Source: Agrobacterium cucumeris
GTDB lineage: Bacteria; Pseudomonadota; Alphaproteobacteria; Rhizobiales; Rhizobiaceae
DNA: 64,000 nucleotides
Direction of reading: 5' to 3'
Assembly: GCF_030036535.1 (NCBI RefSeq)
Contig: NZ_CP080387.1
Location: forward strand, 248,001-312,000
The notes beneath the pieces were generated by a model. The model worked only from the letters and a program-made list of their open reading frames with translations. It was not told where the DNA came from and searched no databases. The position numbers and the translations under genes are program-made. This document shows positions 45,075 to 53,928 of this stretch, one piece after another. Position 1 is the first letter of the stretch. Each line of letters opens with the position of its first letter.

Positions 45075-45182
45075 AGATTTTTACCAGCCTCCGCTGCTTT
45101 TCTCAATCGAAAACGATAGCCGCCTTCCTAAATAAATATGACTATTCACGCGGTGCGGCAACGTTTCCTCGGAAACAGCCTC

Positions 45183-45231
45183 TTGACTCCATCTTGATGA
45201 CAATGAGATGAATAGACAGCCAAAGCGCTTT
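45183..45231 (+). promoter_or_regulatory. aglE promoter and operator
   Basis: TTGACT (45183-45188) is a candidate -35 box; a weak -10-like sequence lies near 45206-45213. The perfect palindrome AAAGCGCTTT at 45222-45231 falls just beyond it, where a bound LacI-type protein would block transcription. aglE begins at 45281 with GGGAGG before it. Confidence 0.55.
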
Positions 45232-45280
45232 GATTGAGAGAGGACGCTTTGAGCCTTTTATGTGATGGGAGGTAAATCAC

Positions 45281-46642
45281 ATGCGGAAGACTCTTTTGGC
45301 GACGGCGGCCTCAATGGTGCTGCTGTCGGGTGCGGCCTTTGCCGCTGACCTGAAATTCGCGCCTGGCCAGGATGCCAAGTTCAACTGGAAAAGCTACGAG
45401 GACTTCAAGGCGGCCCATGCCGACCTGAAAGGTCAGACGCTGACGATTTTCGGGCCCTGGCGCGGCGAGGACGAGGCGCTGTTTCAGTCGGTGCTTGCCT
45501 ATTTCGCTGACGCGACCGGCGTGAACGTCCGTTATTCCTCGTCGGAAAATTACGAGCAGCAGATCGTCATCGATACGCAGGCGGGTTCGCCGCCCAATAT
45601 CGCCATCCTGCCGCAGCCCGGCCTTCTGGCCGATCTCGCGGCCAAGGGCTTCCTCGTGCCGCTCGGTGATGAGACCGCCAATTGGGTCAAGGAAAATTAC
45701 GGCGCGGGCCAGTCCTGGGTCGATCTCGGCAGCTACAAGGGCAAGGACGGTAACAAGGCTTACTTTGCGTTCCCCTTCAAGGCCGATGTGAAGTCGCTCG
45801 TCTGGTATGTGCCTGAGAACTTCGAGGAAGCGGGCTATAAAGTGCCCGAGAGCATGGAAGACCTGTTCAAGCTGACCGACCAGATCGTAGCCGATGGCGG
45901 CACGCCCTGGTGCATCGGCCTCGGCTCTGGCGGTGCGACCGGCTGGCCGGCAACCGACTGGGTGGAAGACCTGATGCTGCGCACGCAGCCGCTGGACGTT
46001 TACCAGAAGTGGACGACCAACGAGGTGAAGTTCACCGATCCGGCCGTGGTCGAGGCGATCAACGAGTTCGGCAAATTCGCCAAGAATGAAAAATACGTGA
46101 GCGGCGGCGTTGCAGCCGTGGCCTCCACCGACTTCCGCGACAGCCCCAAGGGTCTCTTCGACATTCCGCCGAAATGCTACCTGCACCATCAGGCATCGTT
46201 CATTCCGTCCTTCTTCCCTGAAGGCACCAAGGTCGGAACGGATGCGGATTTCTTCTACATGCCGACTTACGCGTCCAAACCTGACCTCGGGAAACCGGTT
46301 CTCGGCGCCGGCACGCTCGTCACGGTCACCAAGGAAGCACCTGCGGCCAAGGCATTCGTCGAATTCCTGAAGACCCCGATCGCCCACGAAGTATGGATGG
46401 CGCAGTCCAGCTTCCTGACGCCGTATAAGGGTGTGAATGTCGACACCTATGCCAATGAGCAGATGAAGCGCCAGGGGGAAATCCTCACGACCGCGACAAG
46501 CTTTGGTTTCGATGGTTCCGACCTGATGCCCGGCAAGATCGGTGCCGGCGCGTTCTGGACCGGCATGATCGATTTCGTCGGTGGCAAGTCCGCCGATCAG
46601 GTCGCCGCCGATATCCAGAAGGCCTGGGACGGCCTGAAGTAA
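45281..46642 (+). CDS. aglE: Alpha-glucoside ABC transporter, substrate-binding protein
   Basis: This 453-residue extracellular solute-binding protein (family 1 type) begins with a signal peptide (MRKTLLATAASMVLLSGAAF, cut near residue 21). The mature part carries LTIFGPWRGEDEALFQSVLA and GSPPNIAILPQPGLLADLAA patterns and GLGSGGATGWPATDWVEDLM. It is the first gene of the agl operon. A hairpin just behind it (46653-46680) may raise its expression relative to the permeases. Confidence 0.93.
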   Translation: MRKTLLATAASMVLLSGAAFAADLKFAPGQDAKFNWKSYEDFKAAHADLKGQTLTIFGPWRGEDEALFQSVLAYFADATGVNVRYSSSENYEQQIVIDTQAGSPPNIAILPQPGLLADLAAKGFLVPLGDETANWVKENYGAGQSWVDLGSYKGKDGNKAYFAFPFKADVKSLVWYVPENFEEAGYKVPESMEDLFKLTDQIVADGGTPWCIGLGSGGATGWPATDWVEDLMLRTQPLDVYQKWTTNEVKFTDPAVVEAINEFGKFAKNEKYVSGGVAAVASTDFRDSPKGLFDIPPKCYLHHQASFIPSFFPEGTKVGTDADFFYMPTYASKPDLGKPVLGAGTLVTVTKEAPAAKAFVEFLKTPIAHEVWMAQSSFLTPYKGVNVDTYANEQMKRQGEILTTATSFGFDGSDLMPGKIGAGAFWTGMIDFVGGKSADQVAADIQKAWDGLK

Positions 46643-46652
46643 CAATCGGATC

Positions 46653-46680
46653 AGGCCCGGCGGCACGCTGCCGGGCCTTT
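46653..46680 (+). terminator. Attenuating hairpin between aglE and aglF
   Basis: AGGCCCGGC pairs with GCCGGGCCT and is followed by TTT only. Such stem-loops behind binding-protein genes commonly give partial termination or protect the upstream mRNA, leaving the binding protein more abundant than the permeases. Confidence 0.6.
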
Positions 46681-46745
46681 ACCAAATGGAACTGCCCCGA
46701 CGACCGCATAAATCAACGCGGCGCGGAGAGGATCAGGGAGGGAAC

Positions 46746-47759
46746 ATGGCTCAACAACTCGTGTCTGCCATCGGCGTCATGGTAGCGGGCGTTTTTGCCT
46801 GCGCTGCCTATTACTGGCTATCCGACAAGGCGCTGCAGGTGATTTTTCCCGTCCGATCGGGAGATGTCATTCACGCATCCCGCAATCTAAACCGCCGCGC
46901 CGCCGTCCGGCCCTGGCTGTTCATCGGCCCGGCGCTGATCCTGCTGCTGGTCTATCTGGTCTATCCCGTCATCGCCACGCTGATCCTGTCCTTTTATGAT
47001 CGCACAGGCAGCGAATTCGTCGGCCTCGCCAATTATCGCTGGGCGTTTTTCGACGCCGGTTTCCGCCAGTCGATCTTCAACAACATCCTCTGGCTCGCCG
47101 TCGTGCCGGCCGCCTGCACCTTCTTCGGCCTCGTCATTGCCGTCATGACCGACCGCATCTGGTGGGGCAACATCGCCAAATCCATCGTCTTCATGCCGAT
47201 GGCGATTTCTTTCGTTGGCGCATCCGTCATCTGGAAGTTCATCTATGAATACCGTGCCGAAGGTCAGGTGCAGATCGGCCTCTTGAACGCCATCGTCGAG
47301 TTTTTCGGCGGTAGCCCGGAGGTTTGGATTTCCATGCCCTTCTGGAACAATTTCTTCCTGATGGTCATCCTCATCTGGATCCAGACCGGTTTCGCCATGG
47401 TCATCCTGTCGGCGGCTTTGCGCGGCATTCCGGAAGAAACCATCGAGGCGGCTGTCATAGACGGCGCCAATGGCTGGCAGATTTTTTGGAAGATCATGGT
47501 GCCGCAAATCTGGGGCACCATCGCCGTCGTCTGGACGACGATCACCATTCTCGTGCTCAAGGTCTTCGATATCGTGCTGACCATGACCAATGGCCAGTGG
47601 AATACCATGGTTCTCGCCAACCTCATGTTCGACTGGATGTTCCGCGGTGGCGGCGACAGCGGCCGAAGTGCTGTTATCGCGCTCATCATCATGGCGGCGG
47701 TCACCCCGATCATGGTCTGGAACATCCGCCAGGCGAACCGCGAGATGGAGGGCCGCTGA
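46746..47759 (+). CDS. aglF: Alpha-glucoside ABC transporter permease AglF
   Basis: The 337-residue permease starts MAQQLVSAIGVMVAGVFACA at 46746, after GGGAGGG; the in-frame ATG at 46686 is less likely. It has about seven or eight membrane segments and the EAA-type loop (PEETIEAAVIDGANGWQIFW), the contact site for the ATPase. It overlaps the next gene's start region with one base between stop and ATG. Confidence 0.93.
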   Translation: MAQQLVSAIGVMVAGVFACAAYYWLSDKALQVIFPVRSGDVIHASRNLNRRAAVRPWLFIGPALILLLVYLVYPVIATLILSFYDRTGSEFVGLANYRWAFFDAGFRQSIFNNILWLAVVPAACTFFGLVIAVMTDRIWWGNIAKSIVFMPMAISFVGASVIWKFIYEYRAEGQVQIGLLNAIVEFFGGSPEVWISMPFWNNFFLMVILIWIQTGFAMVILSAALRGIPEETIEAAVIDGANGWQIFWKIMVPQIWGTIAVVWTTITILVLKVFDIVLTMTNGQWNTMVLANLMFDWMFRGGGDSGRSAVIALIIMAAVTPIMVWNIRQANREMEGR

Positions 47760-47760
47760 G

Positions 47761-48921
47761 ATGAATATCGTCAAACGCCTGCGCCGCGTCGGCCTGCCGC
47801 GCCTCATCGTCCATGCCAGCGTTCTCGTCGTCGTGCTTCTCTGGCTCTTACCCACGCTCGGCATTCTCGTCAGCTCGCTGCGCGACAAGGACCAGATTAC
47901 CGTGTCAGGCTGGTGGACGGCCTTCTCCAGCTCCGAACAGACCTCGGCAGTGCGCCTCGCTGATGCTTCCGTGCAGAAGCAGGACGGCAGCCGCTATGTG
48001 ATATCAGGCAATGTCTTCGAAAACGGCGCGGGCGGAAAAGTCTCCGCCTTCGGCGTGCGCGTTCAGGAACCGAGAGCATTCAACGCCGGCGAACCGGCCG
48101 ATATCGGCGATGGCGAAACCCTGCTCGTCAATACGGACGGCACTTACGAATATAGCAGGGCTTCGAGCTTCGAGGGCGCGCGCGGCAAGCGCGTCTATAT
48201 TTCCGTCGCGACGCCGCCCGTCTTCACGCTCGACAATTACCGCACGGTTCTGACCTCGGAAGGCATCGGCCAGTCCTTCGTCAACTCACTCACCGTCGCC
48301 GTGCCGGCAACCGTCATCCCCATCCTCATTGCGGCCTTCGCCGCCTATGCGCTGTCATGGATGAGCTTTTCCGGCCGCAATCTGCTGATTGCCATGGTGG
48401 TGGGCCTCATCGTCGTGCCGTTGCAGATGTCGCTGATCCCGCTGCTGCGGCTCTATAATGAAATCGGCACCATCTTTGGCGTGCCGTCCAAGACCTATGC
48501 CGGCATCTGGCTGGCGCACACCGCCTTCGGCCTGCCGCTCGCCATCTATCTGCTGCGCAACTATATTTCCGGCCTGCCGAAAGAGATCATCGAAAGCGCC
48601 CGCGTGGATGGTGCCAGCGATTTTGAAATCTTCGTCAAGATCATCCTGCCGCTCTCCTTCCCGGCGCTTGCCTCCTTCGCCATCTTCCAGTTCCTGTGGA
48701 CCTGGAACGACCTGCTCGTCGCCATGGTGTTCCTCGGCACGCAGAAGGACGAACTGGTATTGACCGGTGCGCTCAACGCGTTGCTCGGCTCGCGCGGCGG
48801 CAACTGGGAAATCCTCACCGCTTCGGCCTTTGTCACCATCATCGTGCCGCTTTGCGTCTTCTTTGCTCTTCAACGTTATCTCGTGCGTGGCCTGCTTGCA
48901 GGCTCCGTCAAGGGAGGCTGA
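47761..48921 (+). CDS. aglG: Alpha-glucoside ABC transporter permease AglG
   Basis: The 386-residue permease starts MNIVKRLRRVGLPRLIVHAS. Its EAA loop is LPKEIIESARVDGASDFEIF. Between the first membrane segment (about 18-40) and the rest there is an insert of about 140 residues (WWTAFSSSEQTSAVRLADAS to TPPVFTLDNY), probably periplasmic, which makes it longer than a typical MalG-type permease (about 290). It lies directly behind aglF. Confidence 0.92.
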   Translation: MNIVKRLRRVGLPRLIVHASVLVVVLLWLLPTLGILVSSLRDKDQITVSGWWTAFSSSEQTSAVRLADASVQKQDGSRYVISGNVFENGAGGKVSAFGVRVQEPRAFNAGEPADIGDGETLLVNTDGTYEYSRASSFEGARGKRVYISVATPPVFTLDNYRTVLTSEGIGQSFVNSLTVAVPATVIPILIAAFAAYALSWMSFSGRNLLIAMVVGLIVVPLQMSLIPLLRLYNEIGTIFGVPSKTYAGIWLAHTAFGLPLAIYLLRNYISGLPKEIIESARVDGASDFEIFVKIILPLSFPALASFAIFQFLWTWNDLLVAMVFLGTQKDELVLTGALNALLGSRGGNWEILTASAFVTIIVPLCVFFALQRYLVRGLLAGSVKGG

Positions 48922-48927
48922 CATTCC

Positions 48928-50613
48928 ATGAACGCCCATACCAGACAGGACACTTCCATGACCGCTTCGGTGACTTCCGCTTTGACGCCCAACAAGGACT
49001 GGTGGCGCGGCGCTGTTATCTATCAGATCTATCCGCGCTCCTATCAGGACTCCAATGGCGACGGCATCGGCGACCTCAAGGGCATAACCGACCGGCTGGC
49101 GCATATTGCCGGCCTCGGTGCCGATGCGATCTGGATTTCGCCCTTCTTCACCTCGCCGATGAAGGATTTCGGTTACGACGTCTCGAATTATGTCGATGTC
49201 GATCCGATGTTCGGCACGCTTGCCGATTTCGACGGGCTGATTGCCGAAGCCCACCGGCTTGGCATCCGCGTCATGATCGATCTCGTCATGTCGCACACGT
49301 CTGACCAGCACCCATGGTTCGTGGAAAGCCGCGCCAGCCGCAACAATGCGAAATCGGACTGGTATGTCTGGTCGGATGGCAAGCCGGATGGCACGCCGCC
49401 CAATAACTGGCTGTCGATTTTCGGCGGTCCGGGCTGGCAGTGGGACCCGACCCGCATGCAATATTACATGCACAACTTCCTGACCTCGCAGCCGGACCTC
49501 AACCTGCATAACCCTGAAGTGCAGGAAGAGCTGCTAAACATCACCCGTTTCTGGCTGAAGCGCGGCGTCGACGGTTTCCGCCTCGACACCATCAACTTCT
49601 ATTTCCATGACCTTGAGCTGCGCGATAACCCGGCGCTGGCGCCGGAGCGCCGCAATGCCTCCACGGCACCTGCGGTCAATCCCTATAACTTCCAGGAACA
49701 TCTCTACGACAAGAACCGCCCGGAAAACATCGCCTTCCTGAAGCGCTTCCGCGCGGTGCTGGACGAGTTTCCAGACATCGCCGCCGTTGGCGAAGTGGGC
49801 GACAGTCAGCGCGGCCTCGAAATCGTCGGTGAATATACTTCCGGCGATGACAAGATGCAGATGTGTTACGCCTTCGAATTCCTCGCACCCGATGCGCTGA
49901 CCCCGCAGCGCGTCGCCGATGTGCAGGCGGATTTTGCGAGAGCCGCACCGGAAGGCTGGGCCTGCTGGGCTTTCTCCAACCATGATGTCGTGCGCCATGT
50001 CAGCCGCTGGGGCGAGCATGTCGAGGATAAGGACGCTTTCGCCAAGGTTCTTTCGGCGCTGCTGATGACGCAGCGCGGCTCCGTCTGCATCTATGAGGGC
50101 GAAGAACTCGGCCTCACCGAAGCCGATATCGCGTTCGAGGATTTGCAGGATCCATACGGCATCCAGTTCTGGCCGGAATTCAAGGGCCGCGACGGTTGCC
50201 GCACGCCGATGGTGTGGGATGCCGGCCACGCACAGGCCGGTTTCTCGACAGCCGACAAGACATGGCTGCCCATTCCGGCCGAGCATAAGCAGCGCGCCGT
50301 CAGCGCCCAGCAGGGCAATGAAGCTTCGGTGTTGGAACATTACCGCCGCTTCCTCGCTTTCCGCAGGCAGCACCCGGCCTTCGCAAAGGGTGGTATCGAA
50401 TTCCACCCCGTGCAGGGTGAGGTGCTGAGCTATACCCGCAAGCTGGGCAACGAAACCGTGCTTTGCCTCTTCAACTTGTCCGCAACGCCGGCAAAAGCCA
50501 CGCTGCCGGAAGGGAACTGGGAGGTTCTCGAAGGTCATGGCTTTGCAAGCGGCCTTGAAGGCAGAAGCGTAGAACTTCCGGCATGGGGCGCATTCTTCGC
50601 CCGTTACGCCTGA
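48928..50613 (+). CDS. aglA: Alpha-glucosidase (GH13)
   Basis: This cytoplasmic GH13 enzyme hydrolyses alpha-glucosides such as sucrose, maltose or trehalose to release glucose. The 561-residue protein has GAVIYQIYPRSYQDSNGDGI, VMSHTSDQHPWF, DGFRLDTINF (nucleophile Asp), AAVGEVGD (acid Glu) and FSNHDV (second Asp). No signal peptide is present. Start 48928 has GGAGG nine bases before; an alternative ATG at 48958 would give 551 residues. Substrate choice is inferred from its agl neighbours. Confidence 0.94.
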   Translation: MNAHTRQDTSMTASVTSALTPNKDWWRGAVIYQIYPRSYQDSNGDGIGDLKGITDRLAHIAGLGADAIWISPFFTSPMKDFGYDVSNYVDVDPMFGTLADFDGLIAEAHRLGIRVMIDLVMSHTSDQHPWFVESRASRNNAKSDWYVWSDGKPDGTPPNNWLSIFGGPGWQWDPTRMQYYMHNFLTSQPDLNLHNPEVQEELLNITRFWLKRGVDGFRLDTINFYFHDLELRDNPALAPERRNASTAPAVNPYNFQEHLYDKNRPENIAFLKRFRAVLDEFPDIAAVGEVGDSQRGLEIVGEYTSGDDKMQMCYAFEFLAPDALTPQRVADVQADFARAAPEGWACWAFSNHDVVRHVSRWGEHVEDKDAFAKVLSALLMTQRGSVCIYEGEELGLTEADIAFEDLQDPYGIQFWPEFKGRDGCRTPMVWDAGHAQAGFSTADKTWLPIPAEHKQRAVSAQQGNEASVLEHYRRFLAFRRQHPAFAKGGIEFHPVQGEVLSYTRKLGNETVLCLFNLSATPAKATLPEGNWEVLEGHGFASGLEGRSVELPAWGAFFARYA

Positions 50614-50633
50614 CAGAATAGGGAGGACCACCC

Positions 50634-51722
50634 ATGACAAGTCTCGTTCTCAAGGATATCCGCAAATCATACGGGCAGGTGAAGGTCCTGCACGGCATCG
50701 ATCTTTCGATCGAGCAGGGCGAATTCATCGTTTTCGTCGGCCCGTCCGGCTGCGGAAAATCGACGCTTCTGCGGATGATCGCCGGTCTGGAGGAAATCAC
50801 CGGCGGCGAGATGTTCATTGATGGCCAGCTCGTCAATGAAATCCCGCCCTCGCGCCGGGGCATCGCCATGGTGTTCCAGTCCTATGCGCTTTATCCGCAT
50901 ATGACCGTCTATGACAACATGGCCTTCGGCATGAAGATCGCGAAGGAAAACAAGCAGGAGATCGACCGCCGCGTGCGTGCCGCCGCCGAAATCCTGCAGC
51001 TGACGCAATATCTGGAGCGTCTGCCCAAGGCGCTCTCCGGTGGCCAGCGCCAGCGCGTCGCGATCGGTCGTGCCATCTGCCGCAATCCCAAGGTCTTCCT
51101 GTTCGATGAACCGCTGTCGAACCTGGATGCTGCCCTGCGTGTCGCCACCCGCATCGAGATTGCCAAGCTCAACGAGCAGATGGCCGATACGACGATGATC
51201 TACGTCACCCACGATCAGGTGGAGGCGATGACGCTGGCAGACCGCATCGTCGTGTTGAATGCGGGTCGTGTGGAGCAGGTCGGCCCGCCGCTCGAACTTT
51301 ACGAAAGGCCGGCCAATCTTTTCGTGGCGAAGTTCATCGGCTCGCCCGCCATGAACATCATCTCGGCGAAGATCGCCGGAACCGGCGAACGGACGTCGAT
51401 CGAACTGGCCGGCGGCAAAACATTGGCCGTCAATGTTCCGACTCCGGCCACCGAGCAGGGCAAGGCTGCGAGCTTTGGTGTGAGGCCGGAAGACCTCAGC
51501 GTCGTCACCAGCGACGACTATCTTTTCGAAGGCAAAGTCTCGATCGTCGAGGCTCTGGGCGAAGTGACGCTGCTTTATCTCGAGGCTCCGAAGGGACAGG
51601 AGCCGATCATCGTCAAGATCCCGGGCATCCTTTCCGTCTCCAGGGGCGAAACCCTGCGTTTTGCAGCACCGCAGGAAAAGCTCCATCTCTTCGATGCTGA
51701 CGGCAAGACCTACCGTCCATAA
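50634..51722 (+). CDS. aglK: Alpha-glucoside ABC transporter ATPase
   Basis: The 362-residue MalK-type ATPase has Walker A (GPSGCGKSTLLRM), the LSGGQRQRVAIGRA signature, Walker B (KVFLFDEPLSNLD) and a C-terminal TOBE-like domain (about 240-362). GGGAGGACC precedes the ATG. It closes the agl operon, and a terminator follows at 51746-51776. Confidence 0.95.
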   Translation: MTSLVLKDIRKSYGQVKVLHGIDLSIEQGEFIVFVGPSGCGKSTLLRMIAGLEEITGGEMFIDGQLVNEIPPSRRGIAMVFQSYALYPHMTVYDNMAFGMKIAKENKQEIDRRVRAAAEILQLTQYLERLPKALSGGQRQRVAIGRAICRNPKVFLFDEPLSNLDAALRVATRIEIAKLNEQMADTTMIYVTHDQVEAMTLADRIVVLNAGRVEQVGPPLELYERPANLFVAKFIGSPAMNIISAKIAGTGERTSIELAGGKTLAVNVPTPATEQGKAASFGVRPEDLSVVTSDDYLFEGKVSIVEALGEVTLLYLEAPKGQEPIIVKIPGILSVSRGETLRFAAPQEKLHLFDADGKTYRP

Positions 51723-51745
51723 TCGCCGGCAATATCGTAAAACAC

Positions 51746-51776
51746 GCCCCGGAACCTTACCGTTCCGGGGCTTTTT
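51746..51776 (+). terminator. Terminator of the agl operon
   Basis: CCCCGGAAC and GTTCCGGGG pair across CTTACC and are followed by CTTTTT, 24 bases after the aglK stop. Confidence 0.88.
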
Positions 51777-51963
51777 CGTGCGTTTTTGCCCCTGTGGAAA
51801 AACATCGGAAATGTCCCGCTTCCGGTCTGTTTGAGGCAAGTCTGATATGAATTGTTAAAGACTATGGCCTAGTCTCGATCTGTTAAGAAAGCATGGGAGT
51901 CCGGGCGTGCAGAGCAGTGCGGGTGTCATCAGGAACCATTACCTGAGCAAGGAAGAATCCTTC

Positions 51964-52320
51964 ATGTACGACCGCGAAAGCCGGTTTCGCATGGAAGATA
52001 CCATGAATGCGGCACGCATCGAATATACCGAAAAGGCCGTCATGCACATGGCGGCGCGGCGCTGCGACGTCATCCGCATCTCCCAGACCGAAGCGGTGCT
52101 GGCACTGCTGACGAAATATAACCTGCCCAACCAGTTCTATCTCGATATTCCCGACGCCCGCATCACCAAGATCGGCTGCGTGATGTTGCGCGTCAACGCC
52201 AACAACACCATCCATGTCCGCTTCCTGCGCATGTTGACGCAGAAGGAACTGGACCGCATCTTCGTGTTCAGCACGCACCCGGCACACAGGGACCGGAAGC
52301 TCGATATCCGGTCTTTCTGA
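51964..52320 (+). CDS. Small PilZ-like protein
   Basis: The 118-residue protein starts at ATG 51964 (AAGGA eight bases before; an in-frame GTG at 51907 would add 19 residues). A stretch of about 55 residues, ARRCDVIRISQTEAVLALLT to IHVRFLRML, has the strand pattern of a PilZ C-terminal half (lPxxFyLdI, then GCVMLR). The RxxxR motif that binds cyclic di-GMP is not seen. It stands alone between the agl operon and a metallophosphatase gene. PilZ membership is my inference. Confidence 0.6.
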   Translation: MYDRESRFRMEDTMNAARIEYTEKAVMHMAARRCDVIRISQTEAVLALLTKYNLPNQFYLDIPDARITKIGCVMLRVNANNTIHVRFLRMLTQKELDRIFVFSTHPAHRDRKLDIRSF

Positions 52321-52344
52321 AATATCCAAATCTGCCGAAGGGAC

Positions 52345-53709
52345 TTAAGAAAGCCCGTCCACAACCGTCTGCTTCAGCTTCACTTCAGGCACTTCCGTGA
52401 AAACAAGATCGCTGCGGCCGAAATAGGATTTCTGGTTGGTGGCCGACCAGTCGTTGCAGACCAGCTTGTAACGTTGTTTCGTTTCCGGTTTTTCCGGCAT
52501 GGCGTAGAGATAATCGCCGGTGCGAGCAGCAAGCGGAATGTCGCCGTCCTGATTGCAACGTTCAAGGATTTCAGCAAGCGCTTCGCCATCCACTTCCGTC
52601 ACCATCAGCTTGCCGTCGAAACGCAGCGAGGCGTTGAAATCATAGCGGCGAATATCGCCCTGCGGCAGACCGGCGCCGAGTGACGTATGGCCGATGAAAC
52701 CGACATCCGCGCCGGTTTTCGCAGCGATAAGCTGCGCCACATGGCGTCCGGCCTCATCGACGGTCATTGCCTTGGCGGATTTGCCGATAACCGCCCGTTC
52801 TTCTGCCGTCAGGTGCTTTTCGAGCGTCTGCTCGATCAGGCTCTTGAGGGCCGGGGAGGCGGGGGCGTCGCTATCGATCGCGATCGTCTCGATGGCCGGA
52901 GCCTTGCCGGGGGCGGAGATCGTTGCCACCGTCATGGAGGTGCACCATGAGCCGGTATGGAGATAACGCGTGGCACCCTGCTCGTGCACGAAGTTCAGGT
53001 GATCGTGACCGCCGACCAGCAGCGTGCCATCCGGCAGCAGGGGCAGGATGTCGCGGTCGGCAACGACGCCGGCATGGCTCAAGACGATGTTGATAGCGCC
53101 CGACTTAACGATGCCGGGCAGATTGGCCTTCGCCCATTCGACCGGCTGCGGGATGTCGAGCATCTCGCGCGTCGCCTTCGGATAGGTGTTGATTGCATTG
53201 GTGGCGAAACCTGCCACGACGACCTGCCGCCCGCCGACGCTTACCTCGGCACTATCAGGCGCGTAGGGCTTTCCGTTGCGCTTATCGATAATGTTGGACA
53301 GAACGGTGATGCCGAGCGCCTGGGCGCGGCTGACGAAATTGGCAAGATCATTGTCGATATCGGGCTCATGATTGCCGATATTGATCACGGTGGGGGCGAG
53401 CTTGGCGAGTGCAGCGAGGAACGTCCACTCGATTTCGCCGGCCGAACGGGTGGCCACGGCATTGCCGAGTTCGAACAGGTCGCCATTCAGCAGAATGATA
53501 TGTGGCGTCTTGTCGGCAGCGACGCGCGTTTCTATGGCCGCGAGAAGCTGGCCGATGCGTTCATAGGCCGAATGCAGGTCGGAGATCACGATCGCACGCA
53601 GCGCGACATCCTGCGCCGTCGCTGGCGTGGCTAACGCAATCAACGGCAGCACGGCTGTGCCAGCCATAAGCTTCAGCACATCGCGGCGTTTGCTTGAGAA
53701 AATCGTCAT
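52345..53709 (-). CDS. Tat-exported metallophosphatase / 5'-nucleotidase-like protein
   Basis: The 454-residue protein has a twin-arginine signal (SSKRRDVLKLMAG) and a hydrophobic stretch ending near residue 33. The calcineurin-like metal motifs are IVISDLHSAY, ILLNGDLFELGN, NIGNHEPD, VLSHAGVV and GGHDHLNF. The C-terminal half has the 5'-nucleotidase NAD-like fold pattern (GHTSLGAGLPQGDIRRYDFN). It is likely periplasmic and may release phosphate or nucleosides from nucleotides; the exact substrate cannot be read. Confidence 0.85.
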   Translation of the reverse strand: MTIFSSKRRDVLKLMAGTAVLPLIALATPATAQDVALRAIVISDLHSAYERIGQLLAAIETRVAADKTPHIILLNGDLFELGNAVATRSAGEIEWTFLAALAKLAPTVINIGNHEPDIDNDLANFVSRAQALGITVLSNIIDKRNGKPYAPDSAEVSVGGRQVVVAGFATNAINTYPKATREMLDIPQPVEWAKANLPGIVKSGAINIVLSHAGVVADRDILPLLPDGTLLVGGHDHLNFVHEQGATRYLHTGSWCTSMTVATISAPGKAPAIETIAIDSDAPASPALKSLIEQTLEKHLTAEERAVIGKSAKAMTVDEAGRHVAQLIAAKTGADVGFIGHTSLGAGLPQGDIRRYDFNASLRFDGKLMVTEVDGEALAEILERCNQDGDIPLAARTGDYLYAMPEKPETKQRYKLVCNDWSATNQKSYFGRSDLVFTEVPEVKLKQTVVDGLS

Positions 53710-53891
53710 GTCCTGGCCCCATCATCCGAAACTGCACCGTCATCCCACGGTTGCTGGAGAAGGCCCTATAGGGCGATCATCACAGCCGCATGACAAGTGT
53801 GACTTTTACGAATTGGGAAATAAAGCTGTTTCTGCGCCGGATTATCAGGCGCGAGAAAGTGCACTCAAACGATGCCGCAAAGCAGGGTTGA

Positions 53892-53921
53892 AAGGCGAAA
53901 GCCGTATTGACCTTCGCCTCT
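53892..53921 (-). terminator. Probable terminator downstream of edd
   Basis: AGGCGAA and TTCGCCT pair around a 14-base loop, with only a short T-containing tail (TTTC) on the minus strand, eight bases after the edd stop. The pairing is clear but the T run is short, so efficiency is doubtful. Confidence 0.5.
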
Positions 53922-53928
53922 CAAAAGA

